64,000 nt of DNA from Mitsuokella jalaludinii DSM 13811 (GCF_000702905.1 NZ_JNKR01000001.1:186001-250000); one strand, 5' to 3'. Positions 38,000-48,145 are shown, counted from the stretch's first letter. A program made the numbers and translations. The notes: generated by a model not told the origin, from the sequence alone.

Positions 38000-38025
38000 G
38001 ATATTCGCGGCCTGCCGCGAATATC
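38000..38025 (-). promoter_or_regulatory. Perfect palindrome in the hup leader
   Basis: A perfect inverted repeat with 12-bp arms (GATATTCGCGGC with GCCGCGAATATC) and a 2-base spacer, 41 bases before the hup start and downstream of its promoter. It could be a protein-binding site or, in the RNA, a stem. Confidence 0.65.
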
Positions 38026-38040
38026 CTGCCTGCTTATCAA

Positions 38041-38069
38041 AATTTAGCAGAAAACCCTTGAAAAATCAA
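38041..38069 (-). promoter_or_regulatory. Promoter of hup with -35 inside a hairpin
   Basis: TTGATT and TAAATT with a 17-base spacer. The -35 lies inside the perfect 11-bp palindrome 38051-38076 (loop of four), which probably also ends the upstream methylase message. Confidence 0.6.
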
Positions 38070-38076
38070 GGGTTTT
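38051..38076 (-). terminator. Hairpin after the methylase gene
   Basis: Perfect 11-bp stem AAAACCCTTGA with TCAAGGGTTTT, A/T-rich at both ends, 34 bases after the methylase stop. It overlaps the hup -35. Confidence 0.65.
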
Positions 38077-38109
38077 CGGAAAAATAACCGCGAACAGGCG
38101 CGTTTCGGC

Positions 38110-38787
38110 TCATTGTGCTGGCACAAAGAGACTCGTCAGATGGTCGACATCCTTCTGGCGGTCGAGCTCGTAGAGCGGAATCTTCCGGATGGATTCGTCG
38201 GGCAGGGCGAGATTGTGGATGTAGGTGACCTCGTACTCGTCGGGATAGAACTCCATGAGCATGAGCTTCGTGTCCGAGGCGATGATGGGATCGTAGACCT
38301 GCGTGATGACGAGCGACTGGGCCGGGCGCTCCTTGAGCGTGCTGACATCCTCTGCATCGAGGATCGTCAGACCCTCGATGGGGTCGATGCCGAGGCGCGT
38401 GTACATGACCTCGACAAAGCTCATGCCGGGCAGGATGTCGACTGCGGTATCCGTCTCCTTCGCGAGTTCGCGCAGCAGCACGACGGTGCGCTCGGCGACG
38501 AGCGGGCTGCCGGGCACGGCGTAGACGAGGTCGCCCTGCTCAGTTGCGCGCCGCAGCAGATCTTCAGCGATATGGCGGTAGAGCGTCTCAAAATCCGGCG
38601 CTTCTTCGTAGAAGCCGTCGTATGACGAGAACGTCAGGCCGCGCTTCTCGATCTCTGCGACAGTCGGATGGATGCGCGTGCGCAGTACAAGATGCGCTGC
38701 CGCCTGCATAGTCTGCCAGGATTCCAATGTGATGAGGCCGAAGCGGCCCGGGCCAAGTCCGACTACGGTGATCTTTGGCTGTTTCAT
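38110..38787 (-). CDS. SAM-dependent (tetrapyrrole-type) methylase domain, YabN N-terminal half
   Basis: The 225-aa protein matches the methylase half of Bacillus YabN: GLGPGRFGLITLES near residue 11, VYAVPGSPLVAERTV near 90, and DHLTSLFVPAQ at the end, where the YabN methylase domain ends. In most Firmicutes a MazG NTP pyrophosphohydrolase domain is fused after this point; here the gene stops and the remaining space holds only the hup leader. Function of this methylase half is uncertain. It starts 4 bases inside mfd, the usual mfd-yabN order. Confidence 0.85.
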   Translation of the reverse strand: MKQPKITVVGLGPGRFGLITLESWQTMQAAAHLVLRTRIHPTVAEIEKRGLTFSSYDGFYEEAPDFETLYRHIAEDLLRRATEQGDLVYAVPGSPLVAERTVVLLRELAKETDTAVDILPGMSFVEVMYTRLGIDPIEGLTILDAEDVSTLKERPAQSLVITQVYDPIIASDTKLMLMEFYPDEYEVTYIHNLALPDESIRKIPLYELDRQKDVDHLTSLFVPAQ

Positions 38788-41700
38788 TCTGTCTCTCTTT
38801 CCTTTCCCTTCTGACTCTTCTTGATGGCGCTGGCCTTTTCCCTTGCCTTTGCCTCGAGCGCCTCATCGTCACCGGCAGCGATCATGAGCACGCGCGTGAC
38901 GAAATTCGTGATGTTCTTCTTGTAGCGGTCACTGAGCGCAAAGCGCAGCCCGTTCTTTTCAGGCAGGCTCCGCATGCGCTTGCCGAAGAGGTTGGCAAGT
39001 GCGAGCATCCCCTTGGCCGGCATGCGCTTTTCTGGCAGGAAGTAGAGGTCGAGCGCCAGCGGCAATTCCTTGATAGCGCGGATGCCGAGCTCGCGCGCGT
39101 AGTTCTTGATGCGCGCGACCTCCAAGAGGTGCATGACCGGCTTCGTCGGGTCGCCGAAGCGGTCGATGAGCTCATCGAGCAGGCTCCGCAGCTCCTCATT
39201 GCTGCGGACGGCCGCGATGCGCTGGTAGATCTCGATCTTGTGCATGGCGTCTGTGATGAAGCCGCCATCGATGTAGGCTTCCGTCTGCAGGTCGATGACA
39301 GGCTCCGGCGGTGCTTCCTCAGGCGCCTTGCCGCTCTGCAATCTCTCTACGGCCTCTTCGAGGAGCTTACAGTACATCTCGAAGCCGACGCTGGCAATGT
39401 GACCGTGCTGCTGGGCACCGAGCAGATTGCCCGCACCGCGGATCTCGAGATCGCGCATGGCGATCTTGAAGCCCGCGCCGAGCTCGGCGAACTCCTTCAT
39501 GGCTTGCAGGCGCTTCTCGGCCGTCTCGGTCAGGATCTTGTCCGCCTGATAGACAAAGTACGCAAAGGCCATGTGATGCGAGCGGCCGACGCGCCCGCGC
39601 ATCTGATAGAGCTGCGACAGGCCGAAGTGGTCGGCGTTGTAGACGATGATCGTGTTGGCATTGGCAACGTCGAGGCCGTTCTCGACGATGCTCGTCGCGA
39701 GCAGGATGTCGTAATCGCCCTCGTAGAAGTCCATCATGACGTGCTCGAGCAGTTCCTCGGGCATCTGGCCATGTGCCGTCTGGATCCGCGCCTCGGGCAC
39801 GAGCGATTCGATGTGGTCGCGCATGCGGTCGATGGTGTCGACGCGGTTGTAGATGAAGTAGACCTGCCCGCCGCGCCTCATCTCACGCTTGATGGCGTTC
39901 GCGAGGATCGTATCGTTGTTCTCGACAACGTACGTCTGCACGGGGAAGCGCTCGGCCGGCGGCGTCTCGATGATGCTCATATCGCGCGCGCCGACGAGCG
40001 ACATGTGGAGCGTGCGCGGTATCGGCGTTGCCGAGAGCGTCAGGACGTCGATGCCGGCGGCGAGCTTGCGGATCTTGTCCTTCTGCTTGACGCCGAAGCG
40101 CTGTTCCTCGTCGACGATCAAGAGACCAAGGTCCTTCCACTTGACCTTGTTCTGGTTGAGGATGGCATGCGTGCCGATGAGGATGTCCACCTGGCCGAGG
40201 CGCACCTTCTCGATGGTCTCCTTCTGCTGCTTCGCCGTGCGGAAGCGGCAGATGACATCGATGACCGGCGCAAAGCCGTTGAAGCGCGTCGTAAACGTCT
40301 GGTAATGCTGCTGCGCGAGGACGGTCGTCGGCACGAGCACGGCCACCTGCTTGCCGTCCATGGCCGCCTTGTAAGCCGCGCGTATGGCGACTTCCGTCTT
40401 GCCGAAGCCGACGTCGCCGCAGAGCAAGCGGTCCATGGGCTTCTCTTTCTCCATGTCCGCCTTGATCTCCGCGATGGCGCGCAGCTGGTCTTCCGTCTCC
40501 TCGTAGGGGAATGCGTCCTCGAACTCGCGCTGGCTCACATCGTCCGGCGGGAAGGCATGGCCTTTGGCCTCCTTGCGCTTCGCGTAGATCTCAATGAGCT
40601 TCTGCGCAATGTCCTCGACCGACTTCTTGGCGCGCGCCTTGGCCTTGACCCACTCCGTGCCGCCCATGCGGTGCAGGCGCGGCACATCGCCCTCCGAGCC
40701 GATGTACTTCTGCAAGAGGCCGACCTGGTCCGTCGGCACGAAGAGCTTGTCGTCGCCCGCGTACTGGATGTGCAGGTAGTCCTTGTGGATGCCGCCGACA
40801 TCGAGCGTCTCGACGCCGAGGTACTTGCCGATACCGTGGCTCTCGTGCACGACGTAGTCGCCCGGCTTGATGTCGCGGAAATGCGAGATCTTCTCGCCGT
40901 AGTCGCTGTGCTTGCGGACAGCCGTGTGGCGCTTGTGGCGGCCGAAGATGTCCTTCTCCGTCACGACGACGAGGCGCGCGGACGCCATCTCGAAGCCCGT
41001 GAGCAGGGCCCCGCGGCGGATGTTAATGGCATTGTCATGGAGAGGCTCTGCTGCGCCCTCGATGAGAGACGGGATGCGGCGGTGCGCGAAGAACTCACGC
41101 AGGCTGTTCGCCTTCTCCCTATCGCCGAGCAGCACGAGCACGCGCTGCTTCTGCGCGAGCCAGCGATTGGCCTCGTTCTCCAAGAGGTCCATCTGGCGGC
41201 GGAACGGCGTCATCGTCGTTGCCGTCACGCCAATCGTCTCAACGGGCACAGCGCCCGGCACCTGCTGCAAGAGGAGTGCCAGGTAGACGACGCGGTTGGC
41301 GCGCGCGGCTTCCAAGAGTTCCTCCCAGCTGAAGATCTTGCCCTTGATGTCCGGGTTCTCGCGCACCATCGTGCGGATCGTGTCGCGGACGCGCGTCGGC
41401 TCATCAAAGAGGACAGTCCCCTTCCCCTCGAGGTACGAGAGGAAGAGTTCCGGCCGGCCCGAATCGTCCGTCTGTGCCAGCGGCATGATGGTCGCCGCGC
41501 CGATGTTCTTGGTCGAGCGCTTCGAGTCGAGGTCGAATTCACGCAGCGAGTCGATCTCGTCGTCGAAGTACTCGACGCGCACCGGCTCAGCCGCATTGAT
41601 GGCAAAGATGTCGACGATGCCGCCGCGCACGCTGAACTGTCCGACGCGCTCGACCTCCTCCGCGTGCTCGTAGCCAAGGTCGACGAGGCGCTCCAAGAGG

Positions 41701-42155
41701 TCCTCGCGCGGCAGGACGTCGCCCATGCGCAGCGAGAGCGAGAGCCGCATGAATTCATTGCGGCCCATGCCCTTCTGCACGGCTGCTTCCGTGCGCGTGA
41801 GCACGATGACATGCTCGCCGCGCACGAGGCGGCCGAGCACCTCCATGCGCCTGGCGGCCCGCTCCTGGCTCTTGGCCGCCGCCTTGACGTCAAACGTATC
41901 GACCTCCGGCAGTTCGACGATGGGGACCTTCGGGAGCAGCAGCCTGAGGTCCTCCTTCCAATCGGAGAGCGTCTCCGACGAGTGGCAGATGATGGCCATC
42001 ATCTGCGGCATTGAAGCGTAGCAGGCAGCGACAGCGGCGTGCTTCTGTGAGCCGCCGAGCCCGTAGATCAGGGCTTCGCGCGGCTCGCCCTGCGTGTTCT
42101 CCCGCAGGCGCTGCAGGGCTCCGTCCTGCAGCATCGCGGTAAATAATGCATTCAT
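38784..42155 (-). CDS. mfd: Transcription-repair coupling factor
   Basis: Mfd removes stalled RNA polymerase and recruits UvrA to damage. The 1123-aa protein has the UvrB-like N-terminus, the CarD-like RNA polymerase-binding domain (about residues 470-540, KPGDYVVHESHGIGKYLG), the translocase with GDVGFGKTEVAIRAAY and DEEQRFGVKQ, and the C-terminal D7 domain. ATG at 42155 has AAGGATG 5 bases upstream; in-frame extension to 42224 runs into the pyrG terminator and has no site. Confidence 0.97.
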   Translation of the reverse strand: MNALFTAMLQDGALQRLRENTQGEPREALIYGLGGSQKHAAVAACYASMPQMMAIICHSSETLSDWKEDLRLLLPKVPIVELPEVDTFDVKAAAKSQERAARRMEVLGRLVRGEHVIVLTRTEAAVQKGMGRNEFMRLSLSLRMGDVLPREDLLERLVDLGYEHAEEVERVGQFSVRGGIVDIFAINAAEPVRVEYFDDEIDSLREFDLDSKRSTKNIGAATIMPLAQTDDSGRPELFLSYLEGKGTVLFDEPTRVRDTIRTMVRENPDIKGKIFSWEELLEAARANRVVYLALLLQQVPGAVPVETIGVTATTMTPFRRQMDLLENEANRWLAQKQRVLVLLGDREKANSLREFFAHRRIPSLIEGAAEPLHDNAINIRRGALLTGFEMASARLVVVTEKDIFGRHKRHTAVRKHSDYGEKISHFRDIKPGDYVVHESHGIGKYLGVETLDVGGIHKDYLHIQYAGDDKLFVPTDQVGLLQKYIGSEGDVPRLHRMGGTEWVKAKARAKKSVEDIAQKLIEIYAKRKEAKGHAFPPDDVSQREFEDAFPYEETEDQLRAIAEIKADMEKEKPMDRLLCGDVGFGKTEVAIRAAYKAAMDGKQVAVLVPTTVLAQQHYQTFTTRFNGFAPVIDVICRFRTAKQQKETIEKVRLGQVDILIGTHAILNQNKVKWKDLGLLIVDEEQRFGVKQKDKIRKLAAGIDVLTLSATPIPRTLHMSLVGARDMSIIETPPAERFPVQTYVVENNDTILANAIKREMRRGGQVYFIYNRVDTIDRMRDHIESLVPEARIQTAHGQMPEELLEHVMMDFYEGDYDILLATSIVENGLDVANANTIIVYNADHFGLSQLYQMRGRVGRSHHMAFAYFVYQADKILTETAEKRLQAMKEFAELGAGFKIAMRDLEIRGAGNLLGAQQHGHIASVGFEMYCKLLEEAVERLQSGKAPEEAPPEPVIDLQTEAYIDGGFITDAMHKIEIYQRIAAVRSNEELRSLLDELIDRFGDPTKPVMHLLEVARIKNYARELGIRAIKELPLALDLYFLPEKRMPAKGMLALANLFGKRMRSLPEKNGLRFALSDRYKKNITNFVTRVLMIAAGDDEALEAKAREKASAIKKSQKGKERETE

Positions 42156-42182
42156 ACAATCATCCTTCATGTCATTCGGTGC

Positions 42183-42211
42183 ATCATGCCATTCCATGCG
42201 ATTCACGTCAA
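42183..42211 (-). promoter_or_regulatory. Promoter of mfd with -35 in the pyrG terminator tail
   Basis: TTGACG and CATGAT with a 17-base spacer. The TTG of the -35 is formed by the T-run of the pyrG terminator. Confidence 0.55.
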
Positions 42212-42233
42212 AAAGACCCGGCAATGCGGGTCT
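42209..42233 (-). terminator. Terminator of pyrG
   Basis: Stem AGACCCG with CGGGTCT, loop CATTGC, then TTTTTGA. Confidence 0.85.
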
Positions 42234-42252
42234 TCTCTATCGTCATGCTGTT

Positions 42253-43927
<1,675 letters not shown>

Positions 43928-43935
43928 TCCATCGA

Positions 43936-44268
43936 TTATTCCTGGATGCTTTCGAGTTTCTTCTTGCGGTTGCTGCTGGCCTTGGCTGCGGCCTTGCTCG
44001 AGCCAGACGTCGAGCGGCTGGAATGGGAGCGCTTGACCTCTGGCGGATTCCATTCCGTCAGCCCCCACTGGCCTTCGCCTTCATAGTGGAAGCGGCTGTC
44101 CATATTGATGAGCGTGTAGACTTCCGAGATGGCAGCCGACAGCGACTGCACCGGCTTGTGCGTCTTCTCGATAACGTCGAGGACGAGATCCTTGTAGTAC
44201 ATCTTCTCCCCCGACTGCGTCAAGATGTAGTACGCTACATCAACTTCCGAGCTTTTCAGAAAATCCAT
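43936..44268 (-). CDS. rpoE: HARE-HTH protein, RNA polymerase delta-like (RpoE) with a basic tail
   Basis: The 110-aa protein has an N-terminal HARE-HTH domain (residues 1-70: SSEVDVAYYILTQSGEKMYY, DLVLDVIEKTHKP, FHYEGEGQWGLTEWNPPE), the DNA/RNA-polymerase-binding fold of the delta subunit. The remaining ~40 residues are rich in Ser, Lys and Arg (SRSTSGSSKAAAKASSNRKK). Bacillus delta carries an acidic tail instead. Context argS-rpoE-pyrG supports the family assignment. ATG at 44268 follows GGGAG at 8 bases; longer in-frame extensions would overlap argS. Confidence 0.8.
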   Translation of the reverse strand: MDFLKSSEVDVAYYILTQSGEKMYYKDLVLDVIEKTHKPVQSLSAAISEVYTLINMDSRFHYEGEGQWGLTEWNPPEVKRSHSSRSTSGSSKAAAKASSNRKKKLESIQE

Positions 44269-44308
44269 TTCTATATCTCCCTTCGCAAAATGCGTAATCA
44301 ATCCAAAC

Positions 44309-45964
44309 TCACATGTGTTCCGGTGCCGATACGCCGAGGATGCCGAGGCTGTGGCGGATGACATGCGCCGTGACCGTGACGAGCGCGAGGCGCGCCTCCG
44401 CGAGGTCGTGGTCGACGCCCATGATGCGGCACTTGTTGTAGAAGCTGTGGAACAGCGCCGCAAGGTCGTAGCTGTAGCGCGCGATGCGCTGCGGCGCGTA
44501 GTCGTCAGCAGCCTTCTTGACCTCTTCCGGATACTCCTCAATCTTCTTGATCAGGGCAACTTCACTCTCATCCGTCAGGAGGTCGAGCTTCGGTGCCTTG
44601 CCGAGCGCGAGCTTTGTCTCCTGCGCCTGGCGGAAGATGCTGCAGATGCGGGCGTGCGCATACTGGATGTAGTAGACCGGGTTGTCGTTCGACTTCTTCT
44701 TGGCGAGGTCGAGGTCAAAGTCGAGCTGGCTGTCGAGCGAGCGCATGAGGAAGAAATAGCGTGCGGCGTCTGTGCCGACTTCTTCCATGAGCTCATTCAA
44801 GGTGACGCTCTGGCCCGTGCGCTTGCTCATCTTGACGAGCTCGCCGCCGCGGTAGAGGCTGACCATCTGCAAGAGCAGCACGGTGAGTTTCTCCGGATCA
44901 TGGCCGAGCGCCTGCATGGCGGCCTTGACGCGGCAGACGTAGCCGTGATGGTCGGCGCCCCAGATGTTGATGAGGCGGTCAAAGCCGCGCTCGTACTTGT
45001 TGTGGTGGTAGGCAATATCGGCCGCGAGGTACGTCGGCACGCCGTTGTCGCGGATGACGACACGGTCCTTGTCGTCGCCGTACGCCGTCGACTTAAGCCA
45101 GAGGGCACCGTCCTTCTCGTAGATATCGCCCTTCTCCTTGAGAATCTCGACAACCTTGCGCACCGCATCCGGGTGGAGCGTGCGCTCGCTGAACCACTTG
45201 TCGAACGTCACGTGGAAGCGCTCGAGGTCCTCCTTGAGGATGGCCAGCTTCTCGTGGTAAGCGAGGTCCTTGAAGATATCGAGGCGATCTTCCTCACTGA
45301 GCGCGAGGTACTTGTCGCCGTCGCGGTCGATGATGCGCTGCGCCGTGTCGATGATGTCCTGGCCGTGGTAGCCGTCCTCCGGGAACGTGACCTCCTGGCC
45401 GAGCAGCTCGAGGTAGCGCGCATTGACGGAGCGCGCGAGGTTGTTCATCTGGTTGCCGGCATCGTTGATGTAGTACTCGCTCTCGACCGGATAGCCCGCT
45501 GCGCGCAACAGGTTGACGAGAGCCGAGCCGGCAGCCGCGCCGCGGCCGTGGCCGACGTGCAGCAGGCCCGTCGGGTTGGCGCTGACGTACTCGACCTGGA
45601 TCTTCGGATGGTCAAGCTTTGGCAGATTGCCGAAGGACTCCCCGGCCTCCAGGATCTTCTGGAAGGAATCGTAGAGCACATTGCCCTTGAGGTAGAAGTT
45701 CAGGAAGCCCGGCCCTGCGATCTGCGTGTGATCGAGCCAGTCTCCCTTGATGCGCTTGGCGAGTTCTTCGGCAATCTGGCGCGGATTCCGATGGAAGACG
45801 CGGGCCGACTGCATGGCGAAGTTTGTCGCAAAGTCGCCGAACTCTTTCGTTGGCGGCACCTCCAGGACGATCTGAGGCAGCTGGCCTTCCGGCAGAGCGC
45901 CTTCCTGGATGGCATCTTTAGCGGCCTGTTCAATGGCCCCTGTCAATATGTCTTTGATTTCCAA
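44309..45964 (-). CDS. argS: Arginyl-tRNA synthetase
   Basis: ArgS charges tRNA-Arg. The 551-aa class Ia enzyme has the HIGH-type motif ANPTGLLHVGHGRGAA near residue 125, the KMSK motif VKMSKRTGQ near 375, and the C-terminal anticodon-binding domain. The start is TTG at 45964 with AGGAGG 7 bases upstream; in-frame extension to 46249 would run through DUF1934. The DUF1934 gene precedes it, the usual ywiB-argS order. Confidence 0.97.
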   Translation of the reverse strand: MEIKDILTGAIEQAAKDAIQEGALPEGQLPQIVLEVPPTKEFGDFATNFAMQSARVFHRNPRQIAEELAKRIKGDWLDHTQIAGPGFLNFYLKGNVLYDSFQKILEAGESFGNLPKLDHPKIQVEYVSANPTGLLHVGHGRGAAAGSALVNLLRAAGYPVESEYYINDAGNQMNNLARSVNARYLELLGQEVTFPEDGYHGQDIIDTAQRIIDRDGDKYLALSEEDRLDIFKDLAYHEKLAILKEDLERFHVTFDKWFSERTLHPDAVRKVVEILKEKGDIYEKDGALWLKSTAYGDDKDRVVIRDNGVPTYLAADIAYHHNKYERGFDRLINIWGADHHGYVCRVKAAMQALGHDPEKLTVLLLQMVSLYRGGELVKMSKRTGQSVTLNELMEEVGTDAARYFFLMRSLDSQLDFDLDLAKKKSNDNPVYYIQYAHARICSIFRQAQETKLALGKAPKLDLLTDESEVALIKKIEEYPEEVKKAADDYAPQRIARYSYDLAALFHSFYNKCRIMGVDHDLAEARLALVTVTAHVIRHSLGILGVSAPEHM

Positions 45965-46031
45965 AAGTGTTCCTCCTATTCCTGCGCGCACATCCGGCAC
46001 GCCAACAGTCCGGCCAAAGTCCCCGAGAAGC

Positions 46032-46487
46032 TCAGAGGCCATGGTCTTCTTCGATCTCGATATGCAGGCGGTTCTGGCTCTGGAAGGCTCCGTTGACCCA
46101 GAGACCGTAACGGATGTCGATGCGCCCTGCCACTTCGCCGTAATCGACGGACAGCGCCTCCGTGCGGACAGAGAGGTCGATGTTGCCGTACGGCGTGCGG
46201 TAGATGCTCGTATGCTCGCACCCCTTCTCGAAGCGCTGCTCCTGTTCAAGAGCGCCCTTGCGCAAGAGCGTCATCGTACCGCCGCCGATCTTGAGGACGG
46301 TCGAGACTCTCGAGCTTTCCGAACCGTCTTTGCCGTCTTGCACAGCATCATCTTCATAGATCACGTAGTGCTTGCCGCGATGGAAATAATGATGGCCCTT
46401 CGCAATGGTGCGGACGCTGTCCTTCTGCCCCTGCGCATCCTGCCAGGAGCCCCTGACCTTCACGATGACCGGTTTCTTCTCACTCAT
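46032..46487 (-). CDS. DUF1934 (YwiB-like) beta-barrel protein
   Basis: The 151-aa protein is a DUF1934 member with the pattern VIVKVRGSWQDAQG at the start, YVIYEDD, VLKIGGGTMTLLRKG and IDIRYGLWVNG. The family has a calycin-like fold and unknown function. It is almost always upstream of argS in Firmicutes, as here, and starts the DUF1934-argS-rpoE operon. Confidence 0.85.
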   Translation of the reverse strand: MSEKKPVIVKVRGSWQDAQGQKDSVRTIAKGHHYFHRGKHYVIYEDDAVQDGKDGSESSRVSTVLKIGGGTMTLLRKGALEQEQRFEKGCEHTSIYRTPYGNIDLSVRTEALSVDYGEVAGRIDIRYGLWVNGAFQSQNRLHIEIEEDHGL

Positions 46488-46516
46488 CCGCCTGCCCCTT
46501 TCTATACATTGTATAC

Positions 46517-46546
46517 ATTATAGACCAAACCGTCGAGCCTTGCCAA
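46517..46546 (-). promoter_or_regulatory. Promoter of the DUF1934-argS-rpoE operon
   Basis: TTGGCA and TATAAT with an 18-base spacer, about 30 bases before the DUF1934 start. Confidence 0.75.
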
Positions 46547-46593
46547 CTAAAAATTTTATGCCAGGAGGCGCCTGCAGAGCGCCTTCCTGGCAT
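46546..46593 (-). terminator. Terminator of the FAD oxidoreductase gene
   Basis: Long stem ATGCCAGG(A/A)GGCGC with a 6-base loop on the minus strand, followed after four A residues by TTTTT. The separation of the T-run makes it less typical. Confidence 0.65.
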
Positions 46594-46606
46594 ATCCCAT
46601 CTTGCG

Positions 46607-47983
46607 TCACATGCGCGCGAGGATCTGGCGCGCCACGTAGACACCGCTGGCGCCGGCCTGCGAGAGGCCGCGCGTGACGCCGGCGCCGTCGCCCGTCGCG
46701 AAGACATTGCGCAGCTTCGTCTCGAGCTGGTTTGTCAGGACGACGCGGGCGCTGTAGAACTTGACCTCGACGCCGTAGAGCAGCGTGTCATCGTTCGTCA
46801 TGCCCGGCGCCACGTAGTTGAGCGCCTGGATCATCTCGATGATGTTGTCGAGGTGACGCTTCGGCAGCACGAGCGAGAGATCGCCCGGCGTCGCCGCGAG
46901 CGTCGGCTTCGTGAAGCTCTTGCTCAGTCGGTGCGCATTCGTGCGGCGGCCTTTGATGAGATCGCCGTAGCGCTGCACGATGATGCCGCCGCCGAGCATG
47001 TTCGAGAACGACGCGATGCGCTTGCCGTACTGATGCGGCGCCTTGAAGGGCTCCGTGAAGTGGTTCGAGACGAGCAGCGCGAAATTCGTGTTGTGGCTCT
47101 GGAGCTTCGGGTCGCTGTAGGAATGGCCATTGACCGTCACGATGCCGTCCGTGTTCTCCATGACGACGTGGCCGTGCGGATTCATGCAGAACGTGCGCAC
47201 AAAGTCGCCGTACTGCTTCGTACGGTAGAGCAGCTTTGCCTCGTAGACCTGGCTCGTGATATCGTTCCATACCTCATCCGGCACCTCGACGCGCACGCCG
47301 ACGTCGACGCGATTGTTCTCCTGCTCGATGCCGAGACGGTTGCACTCATTGGAGAACCACTCCGCTCCGGCGCGGCCCGGCGCGATGACGAGGAAGTCCG
47401 CCTCGATTTTCTCGCCATTTGCGAGCTCGAGCATGTTGTCGCCCTGGCCGTTCGACTCGATGTGGGCGACGGGACACTCAAAGCGGAACTCCACCTTCTC
47501 CTTCAGGTACTCGTACGTCTGCTCGAGCATGCGCAGATTGTTCTCTGTGCCGAGATGGCGCACGCTGGCGCTCAGGAGATGCAGGTCGTGCTGCAGGGCC
47601 AGGCGGCCGATGTCGGAGTTCTTCGTCGAGAAGACCTGCGATGGCGCGCCGTGCTTCATGTTGATCTTGTCGACGTAGTCGATGAGCTCCATGACCTCCT
47701 CGTCCGGCAGATACTCGTTGAGCCAGCCGCCGAACTTCGTCGTGAAGTTGTACTTGCCGTCCGAGAACGCACCGGCACCGCCGAAGCCGCGCATGATGCT
47801 GCACGGCTTGCAGCCGATGCAGCTCTTGACCTTGCCCGCCGAGATTGGGCAGACGCGGTGGTAGATGTCCTTGCCGCTCTCGAAGACGATGACGTGGAGT
47901 CCCGGCTTCTTCTCCACCAGTTCATAAGCTGCCATGACGCCGGCGGGGCCGCCGCCGACAATCGCCACATCGTATTTCTTCAT
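46607..47983 (-). CDS. FAD-dependent oxidoreductase (COG2509-type)
   Basis: The 458-aa flavoprotein starts with the FAD-binding motif YDVAIVGGGPAGVMAAYEL and carries a cysteine-rich segment CIGCKPCSIM near residue 55, LVIAPGRAGAEWF near 202, and VFATGDGAGVTRGLSQAGAS near the C-terminus. It belongs to the predicted FAD dehydrogenase family COG2509; substrate is unknown. ATG at 47983 follows GGGGGGC. It is divergent from putP, under a promoter overlapped by a cre-like box, and ends at a terminator. Confidence 0.87.
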   Translation of the reverse strand: MKKYDVAIVGGGPAGVMAAYELVEKKPGLHVIVFESGKDIYHRVCPISAGKVKSCIGCKPCSIMRGFGGAGAFSDGKYNFTTKFGGWLNEYLPDEEVMELIDYVDKINMKHGAPSQVFSTKNSDIGRLALQHDLHLLSASVRHLGTENNLRMLEQTYEYLKEKVEFRFECPVAHIESNGQGDNMLELANGEKIEADFLVIAPGRAGAEWFSNECNRLGIEQENNRVDVGVRVEVPDEVWNDITSQVYEAKLLYRTKQYGDFVRTFCMNPHGHVVMENTDGIVTVNGHSYSDPKLQSHNTNFALLVSNHFTEPFKAPHQYGKRIASFSNMLGGGIIVQRYGDLIKGRRTNAHRLSKSFTKPTLAATPGDLSLVLPKRHLDNIIEMIQALNYVAPGMTNDDTLLYGVEVKFYSARVVLTNQLETKLRNVFATGDGAGVTRGLSQAGASGVYVARQILARM

Positions 47984-48116
47984 GGAAATGCCCCCCATAT
48001 GGATTCATCCGATATCTCAACTCATTCAACAAAATCTGTGCACAGCAAAAGAGCGCAGTTGACCTTGGCCCCGCCTTGCGCACGTCCGGGCCACCACCTG
48101 CGTTCAAACCTTATGT

Positions 48117-48145
48117 ATTATACGGGATATACCATGCGATTGCAA
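48117..48145 (-). promoter_or_regulatory. Promoter of the FAD oxidoreductase gene
   Basis: TTGCAA and TATAAT with a 17-base spacer. A ~125-base GC-rich leader with no recognised element follows. The -35 overlaps a cre-like sequence. Confidence 0.75.

Noticed and set aside
38775-42014. Very long open frame on the plus strand opposite mfd, and similar long frames opposite argS, topA, pyrG and nfnB
   Set aside because: GC-rich third positions of the real minus-strand genes remove stop codons on the other strand. The products are low-complexity (Arg/Leu/Asp/Val-rich) without any family, and lack ribosome sites.
45965-46031. T-box in front of argS; also looked for before glnS
   Set aside because: The gaps are short and show no T-box sequence or terminator/antiterminator pair.
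47984-48116. Small ORF in the FAD oxidoreductase leader
   Set aside because: No start with a ribosome site; the open frame is in phase only by GC bias.
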